The translations under genes and the position numbers were made by a program. 52,643 nt of DNA, taken from NCBI RefSeq assembly GCF_007923255.1, contig NZ_VOHJ01000020.1, forward strand, positions 1 to 52,643, in the 5' to 3' direction. Every line of letters starts with the position of its first letter. Positions within the stretch are counted from its first letter, which is position 1. A model generated the notes under the pieces. That model did not search any database and was not told the DNA's origin. It saw only the letters and a program-made list of their open reading frames with translations. This DNA is from Vulcaniibacterium thermophilum (lineage in GTDB: Bacteria > Pseudomonadota > Gammaproteobacteria > Xanthomonadales > Xanthomonadaceae). Below are positions 43,521-52,316 of the stretch, piece by piece.

Positions 43521-44321
43521 TCAGGCCATCGCCGGCACGCCGAGGGTCTCCACGGCGGCGCGCAGCAGGCGCTCGATCAGGGCCTGCACGCGCGCGGCGC
43601 GGGCGTCGTCGTAGACGCGGGTGGTCTCGTCCATGTAGACGCGCTGGCTGATCTCCAGTTGCACCGCCTCCACGCCGTCGGCCGGGCGGCCGTAGTGGCG
43701 GGTGATGTAGCCGCCCTTGAAGCGGCCGTCGATCACCCAGTCGAACTCGTCCTGCGCGGACAGCACGTCGGTGAGCGCGGCCCGCAGCGCCGGCGAGCAG
43801 GACGCGCCGCTCGCGGTGCCGAGGTTGAGGTCGGGCAGCCGACCGTCGAACAGGAACGGCACTTCGCCGCGGATCGAGTGGCCCTCCCACAGCAGCACGC
43901 GGCCGTGGCGCTCGCGCAGGCGGTCGAGTTCCTGCCGCAACGCGGTGTGGTACGGCCGCCAGTAGCGCTCCACGCGGCGGACGATCTCGTCGTTGCCGGG
44001 CGCCAGGCCGTCGCGGTAGACCGGCTCGCCGCTGAATTGCACGGCGGGACACAGGCCGGTGGTGTTCTGCCCCGGGTACAGCGAGACGTCGTCCGGCGGC
44101 CGGTTGAGATCGACCACGTAGCGCGAGTAGCGCGGCACGATCATCGAGGCGCGGAAGCGGCTGACGAACGCATACAGGCGCGCGATGTGCCAGTCGGTGT
44201 CCGGCACGGCGCGCGCGGATTCGGTCATGCGCGTGGCGATGGCGTCGGGGATGGCGGTGCCGTCGTGCGGGACGCTCACCAGCAGCGGCGCCGAGCCGCG
44301 GTGCAGGATGTGGGTGTCCAT
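43521..44321 (-). CDS. hutG: N-formylglutamate amidohydrolase
   Basis: This enzyme hydrolyses N-formylglutamate to glutamate and formate, the last step of one histidine degradation route. The 266-residue product contains LLVSVPHDGTAIP, SRYVVDLNRPPDD, GHSIRGEVP and QLEISQRVYMDE, typical of the family. The ATG at 44321 gives MDTHILHRG. No other hut gene lies in the window; it follows the DadA-like oxidase by 56 nt on the same strand, so its substrate here might be another N-formyl amino acid. Confidence 0.9.
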   Translation of the reverse strand: MDTHILHRGSAPLLVSVPHDGTAIPDAIATRMTESARAVPDTDWHIARLYAFVSRFRASMIVPRYSRYVVDLNRPPDDVSLYPGQNTTGLCPAVQFSGEPVYRDGLAPGNDEIVRRVERYWRPYHTALRQELDRLRERHGRVLLWEGHSIRGEVPFLFDGRLPDLNLGTASGASCSPALRAALTDVLSAQDEFDWVIDGRFKGGYITRHYGRPADGVEAVQLEISQRVYMDETTRVYDDARAARVQALIERLLRAAVETLGVPAMA

Positions 44322-44377
44322 CGCCCGAGTGTACGGCCAGCGCGGTCGCGGGCGCATCGCGGCGCACGCGCGGCGCG

Positions 44378-45646
44378 TCAGCGGAACCGCTCGAGCCGGT
44401 AGGGCGACGGGTCGACCGCCGGCTCGCGCCCGGCGATCAGGTCGGCGATCAGTTGGCCGGTCGCCGCGCTCATGCTCACGCCCATCATGCCGTGGCCGGT
44501 CGCCAGCCAGACGTGCGGCCGGCCGGGGACGGGGCCGATCACCGGCAGGTCGTCCACGCTCATCGGCCGCCAGCCGTACCAGCGCTCGATCACCTCCGGC
44601 CCGGTCGGCACGTGCAGGTACTCGGCGGCTCCACGCTCCAGCGCGCCGAGCCGGCGCGCGTTGAGGCTCTCGTCGTAGCCCGCGAACTCCATCGTGCTGC
44701 CGAGCCGGAAGCCGCTGTCCCACGCGGTCACGCACACCGAGCGTTCGCGCAGCACCAGCGGCCGCCGGGGCACCTGCGCCGGCCGGGTGTAGGTGATCGA
44801 GTAGCCCTTGCCGGGCTGCAGGGCGCGCGCGAGCTGCGGCGCGCCCACCGCCGCGCACAGCCGCGGCGACCAGGCGCCGAGCGCGACCACCAGCTCGCGC
44901 GCGGCGATCGCGCCCTGCGCGGTGTCGACGCGGACGCCGTCGCGCCCGGACGTCGCGCCCTGGAACGCGCACGCCTCGACGATCGCGCCGCCGCGCGCCC
45001 GCACCGCGCGCGCGAGCGCATCGACGTAGCGTTCCGGCCGCAGCACGGCGTCGCCGTCGAAACGGATCGCGCCGGCGACGCCGGGCTTGAGCGCCGGCTC
45101 CAGCGCCTGGTAGCGCGCGCCGTCGATCGCCTCGACCTCGACGCCGAAGGAACGCAGCGCGTCGAGCTCGCGCCTGCCGTGCTCGAAGGCGGCCGGATCG
45201 CGGTACACGTAATCGAGCCCGGCCTCGGCGAACTCGCAGTCGAGCCCGAAGTCGCGCACCCACTGCGCCAGCCGCGCGCGCGAATCGTTGAGCAGCGCGG
45301 CCTTGCCGAGCGCGCTGGCGCGCCAGTCGCGCGGGTTGCAGCGCGCGGCGAAGCGCCACAGCCAGCGCCAGAGCGCGGGGTCGAACCGGGGCGCGACGTA
45401 CAGCGGCGCATCCGGCTGCAGCATCCAGCGCAGCGCGCGCGCCACCACGCCGGGCGCGGCCAGCGGCGGCGCGTGGCTCGGCGTGATCGTGCCGCAGTTG
45501 CCGTGCGAGCTGCCGCCGCCGACGCGGCCGGCGTCGATCACGCGCACGCCGCGCCCGCTTTCGAGCAACGCCAGCGCGCAGGCCAGGCCGATCACGCCGG
45601 CACCGGCGATGACGACGTCCTCGTGCTGCGGGGCGGGCGAAGGCAT
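44378..45646 (-). CDS. FAD-dependent amino-acid dehydrogenase/oxidase (DadA-like)
   Basis: A 422-residue flavoprotein of the D-amino-acid oxidase (DAO) family. The FAD-binding motif VVIAGAGVIGLACALAL is at 10-26, and the C-terminal flavin contact is WLATGHGMMGVSMS. SHGNCGTITPSHAPPLAAPGV is typical of DadA and of the related hydroxyproline dehydrogenases found in Xanthomonas and Pseudomonas. It oxidises a D-amino acid or cis-4-hydroxy-D-proline to the imino acid; the sequence alone does not separate these. It probably forms a transcription unit with the downstream N-formylglutamate amidohydrolase. Confidence 0.88.
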   Translation of the reverse strand: MPSPAPQHEDVVIAGAGVIGLACALALLESGRGVRVIDAGRVGGGSSHGNCGTITPSHAPPLAAPGVVARALRWMLQPDAPLYVAPRFDPALWRWLWRFAARCNPRDWRASALGKAALLNDSRARLAQWVRDFGLDCEFAEAGLDYVYRDPAAFEHGRRELDALRSFGVEVEAIDGARYQALEPALKPGVAGAIRFDGDAVLRPERYVDALARAVRARGGAIVEACAFQGATSGRDGVRVDTAQGAIAARELVVALGAWSPRLCAAVGAPQLARALQPGKGYSITYTRPAQVPRRPLVLRERSVCVTAWDSGFRLGSTMEFAGYDESLNARRLGALERGAAEYLHVPTGPEVIERWYGWRPMSVDDLPVIGPVPGRPHVWLATGHGMMGVSMSAATGQLIADLIAGREPAVDPSPYRLERFR

Positions 45647-45710
45647 GGCGGTCGCGCGTGCGGGGGACGCAACAGCGTAACCGCCGCGCGCGCGATCCGT
45701 TACCGGCGGC

Positions 45711-46964
45711 TCAGGCGGCGCGCAGCGCGGGCAGGCGGCCGTAGGTCAGGCCGCGCCAGATCCATTCCATCGGACCGTAGCGGAACCGCCGCAGCCACCA
45801 GCGGCTCACCAGCACCTGCAACGCGAACACCGCCAGCGCGAACACCGGCTGCCACGCGCGCGGCAACTGTCCGAACGCGCCGAGCCCGTAGCCGTAGAAC
45901 ACCAGCGTGCCGATCAGCGACTGCAGCAGGTAGTGGGTCAGCGCCATGCGCCCGGCCGGCGCCAGCAGCGCCAGCGCGCCCGCCACGCGCGGGTGCCGCA
46001 GGCCGCGCACGATCCACGCCAGATAGCCGAGCGACATCAGCAGCGCGCCGGTCGAGGCGGCGAAGGTGGCCACGCCCATGCCGAAATCCAGCCGTCCCGG
46101 GTCCATCGTCGGCATCAGCCGGAAGCCGGCCAGCACCAGCAGCAGGCCCACCGGCAGCGCGACCCACCGCAGCCGCGCGAACAGCCGAGGGAACGCCGAC
46201 GGATCGGCGATCGCCCCGCTGCGCACGAACCAGCTTCCGAGCACGAACAGTCCCAGCACCTGCCAGCCGAACACGGTCAGCGCGTAGACGAACATCTGCC
46301 CCATGTCGGCCGCACGCTGCCGCGTGGCGTCGAGCCAGGTGCCGTGCCCGTACGCGGCCGCCTGCGCGTCGAGGGTGCGTTGCCAGGCCTGCGCCTCCTG
46401 CGCCAGCGCGCGCTGCATCTCCTTCGCCGCGCCCGGCTCGAGCTGCGCCAGCGACCCCAGCGCCCCCAGCCCCAGCACCAGACACAGCGGCGCCACGTAC
46501 AGCCCCAGCCCCAGCCACGGCAACTGCCGCGCCGGCACCGCGCGGAACACCGCGAGCAGCAGCAGCGCCAGCAGCGCGTAGACCGTGAGGATGTCGCCCG
46601 ACCACACCAGCAGCATGTGGGCAAGGCCGATCGCCAGCAGCGCGAAGGTGCGCCGCAGATAGACGCGCACGAACGGCCGTCCGGCCGCCTCGGCGCGCGC
46701 GGCCATCACCGCGAAGCCCATGCCGAACAGCAGCGAGAACAGCACGTAGAACTTGCCCTGCACCAGCACGTAGATCAGCGCGTCGACCGCGCGGTCGGCG
46801 CCGGCGAGCGACGGGTCGAGGCCGGTCAGCGACGCATTCAGCGGCCCGGCCATGCCCTCGATGTTCATCAGGAAGATGCCCAGCAGCGCGAAGCCGCGGA
46901 TCACGTCCATCGCCACGATGCGCTCGGCGGCCGGCAGCGGCCCCAGCGTGATCGCCTTCTGCAT
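45711..46964 (-). CDS. DUF418-domain membrane protein
   Basis: A 417-residue protein with about nine to ten membrane helices. It begins with AMDVIRGFALLGIFLMNIEG, the DUF418/DUF1624 N-terminal signature, and contains YVLFSLLFGMGFAVM and the C-terminal ALTHYLLQSLIGTLVFYGYGLG plus WLRRFRYGPMEWIWRGLTYG, both family hallmarks. AGGGGAG precedes the ATG at 46964. Members are related to membrane acyltransferase-like proteins; the function is not established. Confidence 0.9.
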   Translation of the reverse strand: MQKAITLGPLPAAERIVAMDVIRGFALLGIFLMNIEGMAGPLNASLTGLDPSLAGADRAVDALIYVLVQGKFYVLFSLLFGMGFAVMAARAEAAGRPFVRVYLRRTFALLAIGLAHMLLVWSGDILTVYALLALLLLAVFRAVPARQLPWLGLGLYVAPLCLVLGLGALGSLAQLEPGAAKEMQRALAQEAQAWQRTLDAQAAAYGHGTWLDATRQRAADMGQMFVYALTVFGWQVLGLFVLGSWFVRSGAIADPSAFPRLFARLRWVALPVGLLLVLAGFRLMPTMDPGRLDFGMGVATFAASTGALLMSLGYLAWIVRGLRHPRVAGALALLAPAGRMALTHYLLQSLIGTLVFYGYGLGAFGQLPRAWQPVFALAVFALQVLVSRWWLRRFRYGPMEWIWRGLTYGRLPALRAA

Positions 46965-47071
46965 GCGCGCTCTCCCCTCGTGCGAGCGCGGATCATCGGC
47001 GCCGGCGCCCGGGCCCGGCAAGTCCGGCCTGCCGTTCGCCCCGCCGAGGCGGACGGCCCACCTGAAACGCG

Positions 47072-47095
47072 GACGGCCCGCCGAAGCGGGCCGTC
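47072..47095 (-). terminator. Hairpin downstream of slyD
   Basis: GACGGCCCGC and GCGGGCCGTC form a 10-bp stem with a CGAA tetraloop, 23 nt after the slyD stop. No clear T-tract follows, so termination efficiency is uncertain. Confidence 0.55.
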
Positions 47096-47118
47096 GCGGC
47101 GGAACCCGGCGGACGGGT

Positions 47119-47598
47119 TCAGTGGTGGTGGCCGCCCTCGCCGTGGACGTGGCCGTGCTCGATCTCCTCGGCCGAGGCCTCGCGCACGTCGACCACCTCG
47201 ATCGCGAAGTGCAGGTCCTTGCCGGCCATCGGGTGATTGAGATCGACGTCGACCACGCTCATGCCGACCTTGTGGATGGTGACCGCACGCGGACCGAAGT
47301 TGGTCGGCAGCACCGCCTGCATGCCGGGCTCCAGGCGCGCGTCCTTGAAGTACTTCTTCGGCACGCGCTGGATCATGCCCTCGCGACGCTCGCCGTAGGC
47401 CTCGGCGGCCGGCACGTCGACCTCGAACTTCTCGCCCGCCTCGCGGCCTTCCAGCGCCTTCTCCAGGCCCGGGATGATGTTGCCGTGGCCGACCAGGATG
47501 GCGAGCGGCTCGCGGCCCTCGGACGATTCCAGCGGCGGCTGGCCGGCTTCGCTGACGGTGTAGTGGAAACGGACGACGCGGTCTTTCTCGATCTTCAT
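47119..47598 (-). CDS. slyD: FKBP-type peptidyl-prolyl isomerase SlyD
   Basis: A 159-residue cytosolic prolyl isomerase and chaperone. It starts MKIEKDRVVRFHYTVSE. The FKBP part has GHGNIIPGLEKALEG and the inserted-in-flap domain PAAEAYGERREGMIQRVPK, and the tail is His-rich (HGHVHGEGGHHH). The tail fits nickel binding, as SlyD supplies Ni to hydrogenase in E. coli, but it is shorter than that of E. coli. Neither hydrogenase nor urease genes are near. The ATG at 47598 matches the family; longer frames upstream do not. Confidence 0.95.
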   Translation of the reverse strand: MKIEKDRVVRFHYTVSEAGQPPLESSEGREPLAILVGHGNIIPGLEKALEGREAGEKFEVDVPAAEAYGERREGMIQRVPKKYFKDARLEPGMQAVLPTNFGPRAVTIHKVGMSVVDVDLNHPMAGKDLHFAIEVVDVREASAEEIEHGHVHGEGGHHH

Positions 47599-47649
47599 GG
47601 GTGGAGCCTGCCGTGTGTGGAGCCGGCGTGAGGGATTGCCGGCAGGGAC

Positions 47650-48243
47650 GTGAACGGCGAAGCTACCGCCGTGACGAAGGCCGCGCATTATCCGGGCATC
47701 CGCCTCCACGCGCCAGCGCGGGCGTGGCGCGCGTTTGCGGTCGCGGCGCTGGTGCTGGGCCTTGGCGCCTGCGGGGTCCGCGAAGGCGCGGTGCGTTCGC
47801 CCGCCCCGCCCTCGCGCGACTGGGGCACGCAGGCGCCCGCCGATCCCGTCGCCGCCAATGCCGTGCTGATGCGTGCCCTGAGCCTGGTCGGCACGCCGTA
47901 CCGCTACGGCGGCAACACGCCCGAGGGCGGGTTCGACTGCAGCGGACTGGTGAACTACGTGTTCAGGGACGCCGCCGCGATCCGCCTGCCGCGCAGCTCG
48001 CGCGAGCTGGCCGCCTGGCAGGGGCCGCGGGTGGCGCCGGAACGGCTGGCTCCCGGCGATCTGGTGTTCTTCGGCAGCGACGGGACGGTGACCCACGTGG
48101 GCATCTACGTCGGCGAAGGCCGCTTCGTGCACGCCCCGAGCACCGGCGGCACGGTCCGGCTGGACCATCTGGACGGCCCCTACTGGCGCACCCGCTACAG
48201 CGGCGCCCGGCGCGTCCTCACCGGACCCGTGGCGCGGAACTGA
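47650..48243 (+). CDS. NlpC/P60 (C40) cell-wall hydrolase, lipoprotein
   Basis: A protein of up to 197 residues with a lipoprotein signal (VLGLGAC) and an NlpC/P60 domain. Catalytic Cys is C97 in FDCSGLVNYV; His residues are H149 (THVGIYVG) and H161 (FVHAPS). The family cleaves the peptide stem of peptidoglycan (gamma-D-Glu to diamino acid bond). The start is uncertain: GTG 47650 with AGGGA nearby, or GTG 47671. The acylated cysteine suggests a lipid anchor in the inner or outer membrane. Confidence 0.88.
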   Translation: MNGEATAVTKAAHYPGIRLHAPARAWRAFAVAALVLGLGACGVREGAVRSPAPPSRDWGTQAPADPVAANAVLMRALSLVGTPYRYGGNTPEGGFDCSGLVNYVFRDAAAIRLPRSSRELAAWQGPRVAPERLAPGDLVFFGSDGTVTHVGIYVGEGRFVHAPSTGGTVRLDHLDGPYWRTRYSGARRVLTGPVARN

Positions 48244-48346
48244 GACCCAGGTCCGGCCGCTTTGACGGATCGTTAACGGCTGCTTAGCAACTCCCCCGCC
48301 CGTCGCGGGTAAGGTCACCCCCTCGTGATCGACCCGTGATGACTGC

Positions 48347-49000
48347 GTGACGCCTGCCTCCCATCACCCCGGCCGACCTGTCGCCTCCCGCCTCCGTTGG
48401 CTGGCGGCGGTGCTGCTGTCCCTCTCCGCCCTGCCCGCGCTCGCCCAGCAGGCGCCCGGCCTGGCCGGCGACCGCGCGGAGCTGCCCGCCCCGCCCGAGC
48501 GCAGCCTGCTGCCCGAGGCGATGAGCCTGTCCGACCGCGCGCTGCTGCTGGCGACGGATCTCAATCGCCTGCTGCTGCCGGCCGCGCGCCTGCCCGCGGA
48601 GCCCGCGCAGGACGGCGACGGCAAGGTCCGCAAGGTGCTGCAGAACGCGTTGACGCTGCTGGGCACGCCGTACCGCTGGGGCGGCAACTCGCCGGACAGC
48701 GGCTTCGACTGCTCCGGCCTGGTCCGCTACGTGTTCCGCAGCGCGCTCGGCATCGAGCTGCCGCGCGTTTCGCGCGAGATGGCCAACACCGGCACGCCGA
48801 TCACCGACCGCGCCGCGCTGGCCGCCGGCGACCTGGTCTTCTTCGGGCGCAAGGGCAAGGTCGACCACGTCGGCATCTATCTGGGCGATGGCCGCTTCGT
48901 GCACGCGCCGCGCACCGGCCGCGACGTGACCGTCTCCAGCCTCGAAACCGGCTACTGGGCCGGCAAGTTCCTGTCCGCGCGCCGGGTCGAAGGGATCTGA
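48347..49000 (+). CDS. NlpC/P60 (C40) cell-wall hydrolase, secreted
   Basis: A 217-residue protein with a cleavable signal peptide ending ALA (about residue 33), a helical spacer of about 60 residues and an NlpC/P60 domain with C122 (FDCSGLVRYV), H174 (DHVGIYLG) and H186 (FVHAPR). The catalytic domain is close to that of the gene 103 nt upstream, so the pair probably arose by duplication. This one lacks a lipid anchor. It starts at GTG 48347, since an ATG at 48338 is followed by a stop after two codons. Confidence 0.9.
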   Translation: MTPASHHPGRPVASRLRWLAAVLLSLSALPALAQQAPGLAGDRAELPAPPERSLLPEAMSLSDRALLLATDLNRLLLPAARLPAEPAQDGDGKVRKVLQNALTLLGTPYRWGGNSPDSGFDCSGLVRYVFRSALGIELPRVSREMANTGTPITDRAALAAGDLVFFGRKGKVDHVGIYLGDGRFVHAPRTGRDVTVSSLETGYWAGKFLSARRVEGI

Positions 49001-49020
49001 GGCGACTGCGCGGATGACGG

Positions 49021-49049
49021 GGCCGCCGTTCCGGCGGCCTTGTCGTTTT
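49021..49049 (+). terminator. Terminator downstream of the second NlpC/P60 gene
   Basis: GGCCGCCG and CGGCGGCC pair with a 3-nt loop and are followed by TTGTCGTTTT. It lies 20 nt after the stop codon. Confidence 0.75.
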
Positions 49050-49173
49050 CGTGCGCCGCGGCCGCCCGACCCCAAGGGGGCGGCGGTCCGCGCTTCATGA
49101 CCGGTCGTCGCCGGGCACTTGCCGCTGGCGCCAAGCGCGACGATGCTCACATTTTCGCGAGCGGAGAACGGTC

Positions 49174-49593
49174 GTGCTGCGCAACGTGCTGGCCCTGCTC
49201 GCCGGGATCCTGGCGATGTTCCTGGTGACGTGGAGCCTGGAGGCCCTCGGCCATGTCGCCTTCCCGCTGCCCTCGGGGCTCGATCCGCGCGACCCCGCCC
49301 AGGCGCAGGCCTTCGCCCGCTACCTGGCGACGATGCCGCTGGGCGCGCAGGCCGCGCTGGTGCTGGCGTGGTCGGGCGGCGCGTTCGCCGGCGGCTTCGT
49401 CGGCGCCCGTTTCGCGCGCCATCCGCGCAGCGTGGCGGTGGCGGTGGGGGCGCTGGTGGTCGCCGGCGTGATCGGGATGATCATGCTGGTGCCGCATCCC
49501 TCGTGGGTGGCGGCGGCAGGTCTGGTGCTGCCGATTCCGCTCGCCCTGTGGGCCGCGCGCCTGGCGCGGCCGCGGATCCCGCTGACCGACTGA
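49174..49593 (+). CDS. Small four-helix membrane protein, unknown
   Basis: A 139-residue protein with predicted membrane helices at about 4-24, 56-79, 86-105 and 110-130 (LAGILAMFLVTWSL, VLAWSGGAFAGGFVGARFA, AVGALVVAGVIGMIMLV, AGLVLPIPLALWAARLA). I favour GTG 49174, since the hydrophobic segment starts two residues later and GGAG lies about 10 nt upstream; starts at 49051 or 49119 add Arg-rich sequence of antisense type. No family is recognised with confidence and no partner is evident. Confidence 0.7.
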   Translation: MLRNVLALLAGILAMFLVTWSLEALGHVAFPLPSGLDPRDPAQAQAFARYLATMPLGAQAALVLAWSGGAFAGGFVGARFARHPRSVAVAVGALVVAGVIGMIMLVPHPSWVAAAGLVLPIPLALWAARLARPRIPLTD

Positions 49594-49646
49594 GGCGGTC
49601 TGCCGCGCGTGCGGCACACTATGCGGCCCGTCCGCGGTGCTCCCGT

Positions 49647-50522
49647 ATGCCTCTGCCCGCCTCGCGCCTCGCGCGCGTCGTTCCCGTCCTGCTCGCGATC
49701 GCCGCGGGCGTGGACGCCGCCGAACCGCTGCCCCCGGCGCGCGCGCCGGATACGCCGGAAGCCTGGCGCACGCCGGTGGCGCCGTTCCGCATCGCCGACC
49801 GCACGTGGTATGTCGGCACGCAGGGGCTGAGCGTGCTGCTGGTGCGCACCGACGCGGGCGCGATCCTGATCGACGGCGGACTGCCGCAGATGGCGCCGCT
49901 GGTGCTGGAGAACCTGCGTGCGCTGGGCGTCGCGCCGGACGAGGTGCGGCTGATCGTGCACAGCCACGCGCACTACGACCACACCGGCCCGCTGGCGGCG
50001 CTGCAGCGGGCCAGCGGCGCGCGGGTGGTGAGCAATGCCGAATCGGCGGCGCTGCTGGCGCGCGGCGGCACGGACGATCCGCACTACGGCGACGACTTCG
50101 CGTTTCCCCCGGTGCGCGCGGACCGTCTGGTGCTCGATGGCGAGAGCGTCGAGCTGGGCGGCGTCGCGCTCACCGCGCGCTTCACCCCGGGCCACACGCC
50201 CGGCAGCATGAGCTGGACCTGGACCGATACCCGCGACGGCAAGCCGGTCCGCATCGCCTACGCCGACAGCCTGAGCGCGCCCGGCTACCGGCTGGTGGGC
50301 CACCCGCGCCATCCGCGCATCGTCGACGACTACCGGCGCGCGTTCGCGGCGGTGCGCGCGCTGCCCTGCGACGTGCTGATCACCCCGCATCCCGACGCCA
50401 GCGGCTGGCGCCTGCAGGATCCGGCGCAATCGCGGCCGATCACCTGCGCGGCCTACGCGCAGGCGGCGGAGGAACGCCTCGAGCGGCAGCTCGCCGAACA
50501 GCGCAGCGCGGAGGCGCGCTGA
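49647..50522 (+). CDS. Subclass B3 metallo-beta-lactamase-like hydrolase
   Basis: A 291-residue exported protein with a signal peptide ending DAA near residue 26. The metallo-hydrolase ligands are complete for subclass B3: HxHxDH with H107, H109, D111, H112, then H183 in PGHTPGSMSW, and H248 in ITPHPDAS. The N-terminal part, VAPFRIADRTWYVGTQGLSVLLV, with IDGGLPQMAPL following, is very similar to B3 enzymes of the THIN-B/L1 group. Such enzymes hydrolyse penicillins, cephalosporins and carbapenems in the periplasm; B3 enzymes are common chromosomal genes in environmental Lysobacteraceae. The gene overlaps the next by one base (TGATG). A non-lactamase substrate cannot be excluded. Confidence 0.86.
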   Translation: MPLPASRLARVVPVLLAIAAGVDAAEPLPPARAPDTPEAWRTPVAPFRIADRTWYVGTQGLSVLLVRTDAGAILIDGGLPQMAPLVLENLRALGVAPDEVRLIVHSHAHYDHTGPLAALQRASGARVVSNAESAALLARGGTDDPHYGDDFAFPPVRADRLVLDGESVELGGVALTARFTPGHTPGSMSWTWTDTRDGKPVRIAYADSLSAPGYRLVGHPRHPRIVDDYRRAFAAVRALPCDVLITPHPDASGWRLQDPAQSRPITCAAYAQAAEERLERQLAEQRSAEAR

Positions 50523-51007
50523 TGCCGTACACGCCGATCGTGGGCACGCTGGGCTACGTGCTCTCGCCCGACGGCCGCGAGGTGCTGCTGATCCACCGCA
50601 ACGCGCGCCCGGGTGATCTGCATCTTGGCAAGTACAACGGCCTGGGCGGCAAGCTCGAGCCGGACGAGGACGTCGCCGCCGGCATGCGCCGCGAGATCCG
50701 CGAGGAAGCCGGCATCGAATGCGAGGAGATGGTGCTGCGCGGCACCGTGAGCTGGCCGGGCTTCGGCAAGCACGGCGAGGACTGGCTCGGCTTCGTGTTC
50801 CTGATCACCCGCTTCTCCGGTACGCCGCTGACGGAGAACCACGAGGGCACGCTGGAATGGGTGCCGCGCGAGCGCCTGCTCGACCTGCCGATGTGGGAAG
50901 GCGACCGCCACTTCCTGCCGCTGGTGTTCGACGGCGACCCGCGTCCGTTCCACGGCGTGATGCCCTACCGCGCCGGCCGCATGCTGTCGTGGCGGTACTC
51001 GCGCTGA
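50522..51007 (+). CDS. Nudix hydrolase, MutT/MTH1-like
   Basis: A 161-residue protein with an intact Nudix box: GGKLEPDEDVAAGMRREI, then REEAGI. The surrounding PYTPIVGTLGYVLSP, YNGLGGK and WEGDRHFLPLVF resemble the 8-oxo-dGTP diphosphatase (MTH1-like) group. The ATG shares one base with the stop of the metallo-beta-lactamase-like gene, so translation of the two is probably coupled. The substrate is inferred only from family resemblance. Confidence 0.9.
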   Translation: MPYTPIVGTLGYVLSPDGREVLLIHRNARPGDLHLGKYNGLGGKLEPDEDVAAGMRREIREEAGIECEEMVLRGTVSWPGFGKHGEDWLGFVFLITRFSGTPLTENHEGTLEWVPRERLLDLPMWEGDRHFLPLVFDGDPRPFHGVMPYRAGRMLSWRYSR

Positions 51008-51035
51008 GGCGGCCGGCGCGGCGGCCGCCGCGCGC

Positions 51036-52316
51036 TCACGACGCGCGTTCCTCCTCGCCCCCGGCGATGCCGACGTTGCTCGACGCGGCGGCGTACACGC
51101 GCTCGTCGAGCAGCCCCGTTTCCTTCGCCACCAGCACCGGCACCAGCATCTGCCCGGTGACGTTGGTCATCGTGCGCATCATGTCGAGCACGCGGTCGAT
51201 GGCGACGAGATAGCCGATGCCCTCCAGCGGCAGGCCGGCGGCGCTCAGCACCAGCGTCACCATCACGATCGCGGTGCCCGGCACGCCGGCGGTGCCGAAG
51301 CTGCCGAGCACCGAGGCGAGCAGGATCACGAAGTACTGGTTGAGCGAGAGATCCAGCCCGAAGTACTGGGCGACGAACACCGCCGTCAGTGCCGGATAGA
51401 TCGCGCCGCAGCCGTCCATCTTGATGCTGGCGCCCAGCGGCACCGCGAACGCGGCGTAATCCTTGTCGACGCCGAGGTTGTGGGTGATCGAACGGATCGC
51501 CGCCGGCATCGAGGCGAAACTCGAGGACGCGACGAACGCGACCTGCATGCCCGGGGCCGCGCCGCGGAAGAACTTCAGCGGATTGAGCCCGTGCGCGGCG
51601 AGCAGGCTGCCGTACACCACCACGATGTGCAGCGCGCAGGCGAGATACAGCGCCAGCACGAAGCTGCCGAGCGGCAGCAGCTTCTCGAAGCCGTAGGCGC
51701 CCACCAGCGCGGCGATCAGGCCGAAAGTGCCGAGCGGCGTCATCTCCAGCACGAAGCGGGTGACCTGCACCATCGTGTCGCTGGCTTCGCCCACCAGCCG
51801 GCGCAGGCCGGCCACGCGCTCGCCCAGCTTCACCAGCGCGAAACCCACCAGCCCGGCGAACACGATCACCTGCAGGATCTTCCCTTCGCTCAGCGCCTTG
51901 AACGGATTGGTCGGCACGACATCCAGCAGCACCTGCACCGGCGAGGGCACCTCGCGCACGGTGTAATCGGGCGCCACCGTGAGCCCGGAAAGACCGCGTC
52001 CCGGCTGCAGCAGCCAGCCCACCAGCAGGCCGACGCCGACCGCGCACGCGGCGGTGATCGCGAACCACAGGAAAGTGCGCCCGCTCAGCGCCGCCACCGA
52101 CTTCTGCCCGTGCAGGCTGCCGATCGCGTTCATCACCGCGAACAACACCAGCGGCACCGCGATCATCTTGATCAGGTTGACGTAGAGCGTGCCGAGCGGG
52201 CCCAGCCACGTCTCCGCCGCCGGCCCGATCGCCCAGCCGGCGAGCGCGCCCAGCACGAACGCGCCCAGCACGCGCTGCCAGAACGGGATGCGGAGCCAGG
52301 CGTGGACCACGGACAT
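51036..52316 (-). CDS. Dicarboxylate/amino acid:cation symporter (DAACS, GltP/DctA type)
   Basis: A 426-residue inner-membrane transporter. It shows NLIKMIAVPLVLFAVMNAI, VVPTNPFKALSEGKILQVIVFA, the serine-rich re-entrant loop SSSFASMPAAI, KMDGCGAIYP (substrate and cation site) and GSFGTAGVPGTAIVM. Members take up glutamate, aspartate or C4-dicarboxylates with sodium or protons; the exact substrate cannot be told. It is convergent with the Nudix gene and stands alone. Confidence 0.93.
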   Translation of the reverse strand: MSVVHAWLRIPFWQRVLGAFVLGALAGWAIGPAAETWLGPLGTLYVNLIKMIAVPLVLFAVMNAIGSLHGQKSVAALSGRTFLWFAITAACAVGVGLLVGWLLQPGRGLSGLTVAPDYTVREVPSPVQVLLDVVPTNPFKALSEGKILQVIVFAGLVGFALVKLGERVAGLRRLVGEASDTMVQVTRFVLEMTPLGTFGLIAALVGAYGFEKLLPLGSFVLALYLACALHIVVVYGSLLAAHGLNPLKFFRGAAPGMQVAFVASSSFASMPAAIRSITHNLGVDKDYAAFAVPLGASIKMDGCGAIYPALTAVFVAQYFGLDLSLNQYFVILLASVLGSFGTAGVPGTAIVMVTLVLSAAGLPLEGIGYLVAIDRVLDMMRTMTNVTGQMLVPVLVAKETGLLDERVYAAASSNVGIAGGEEERAS

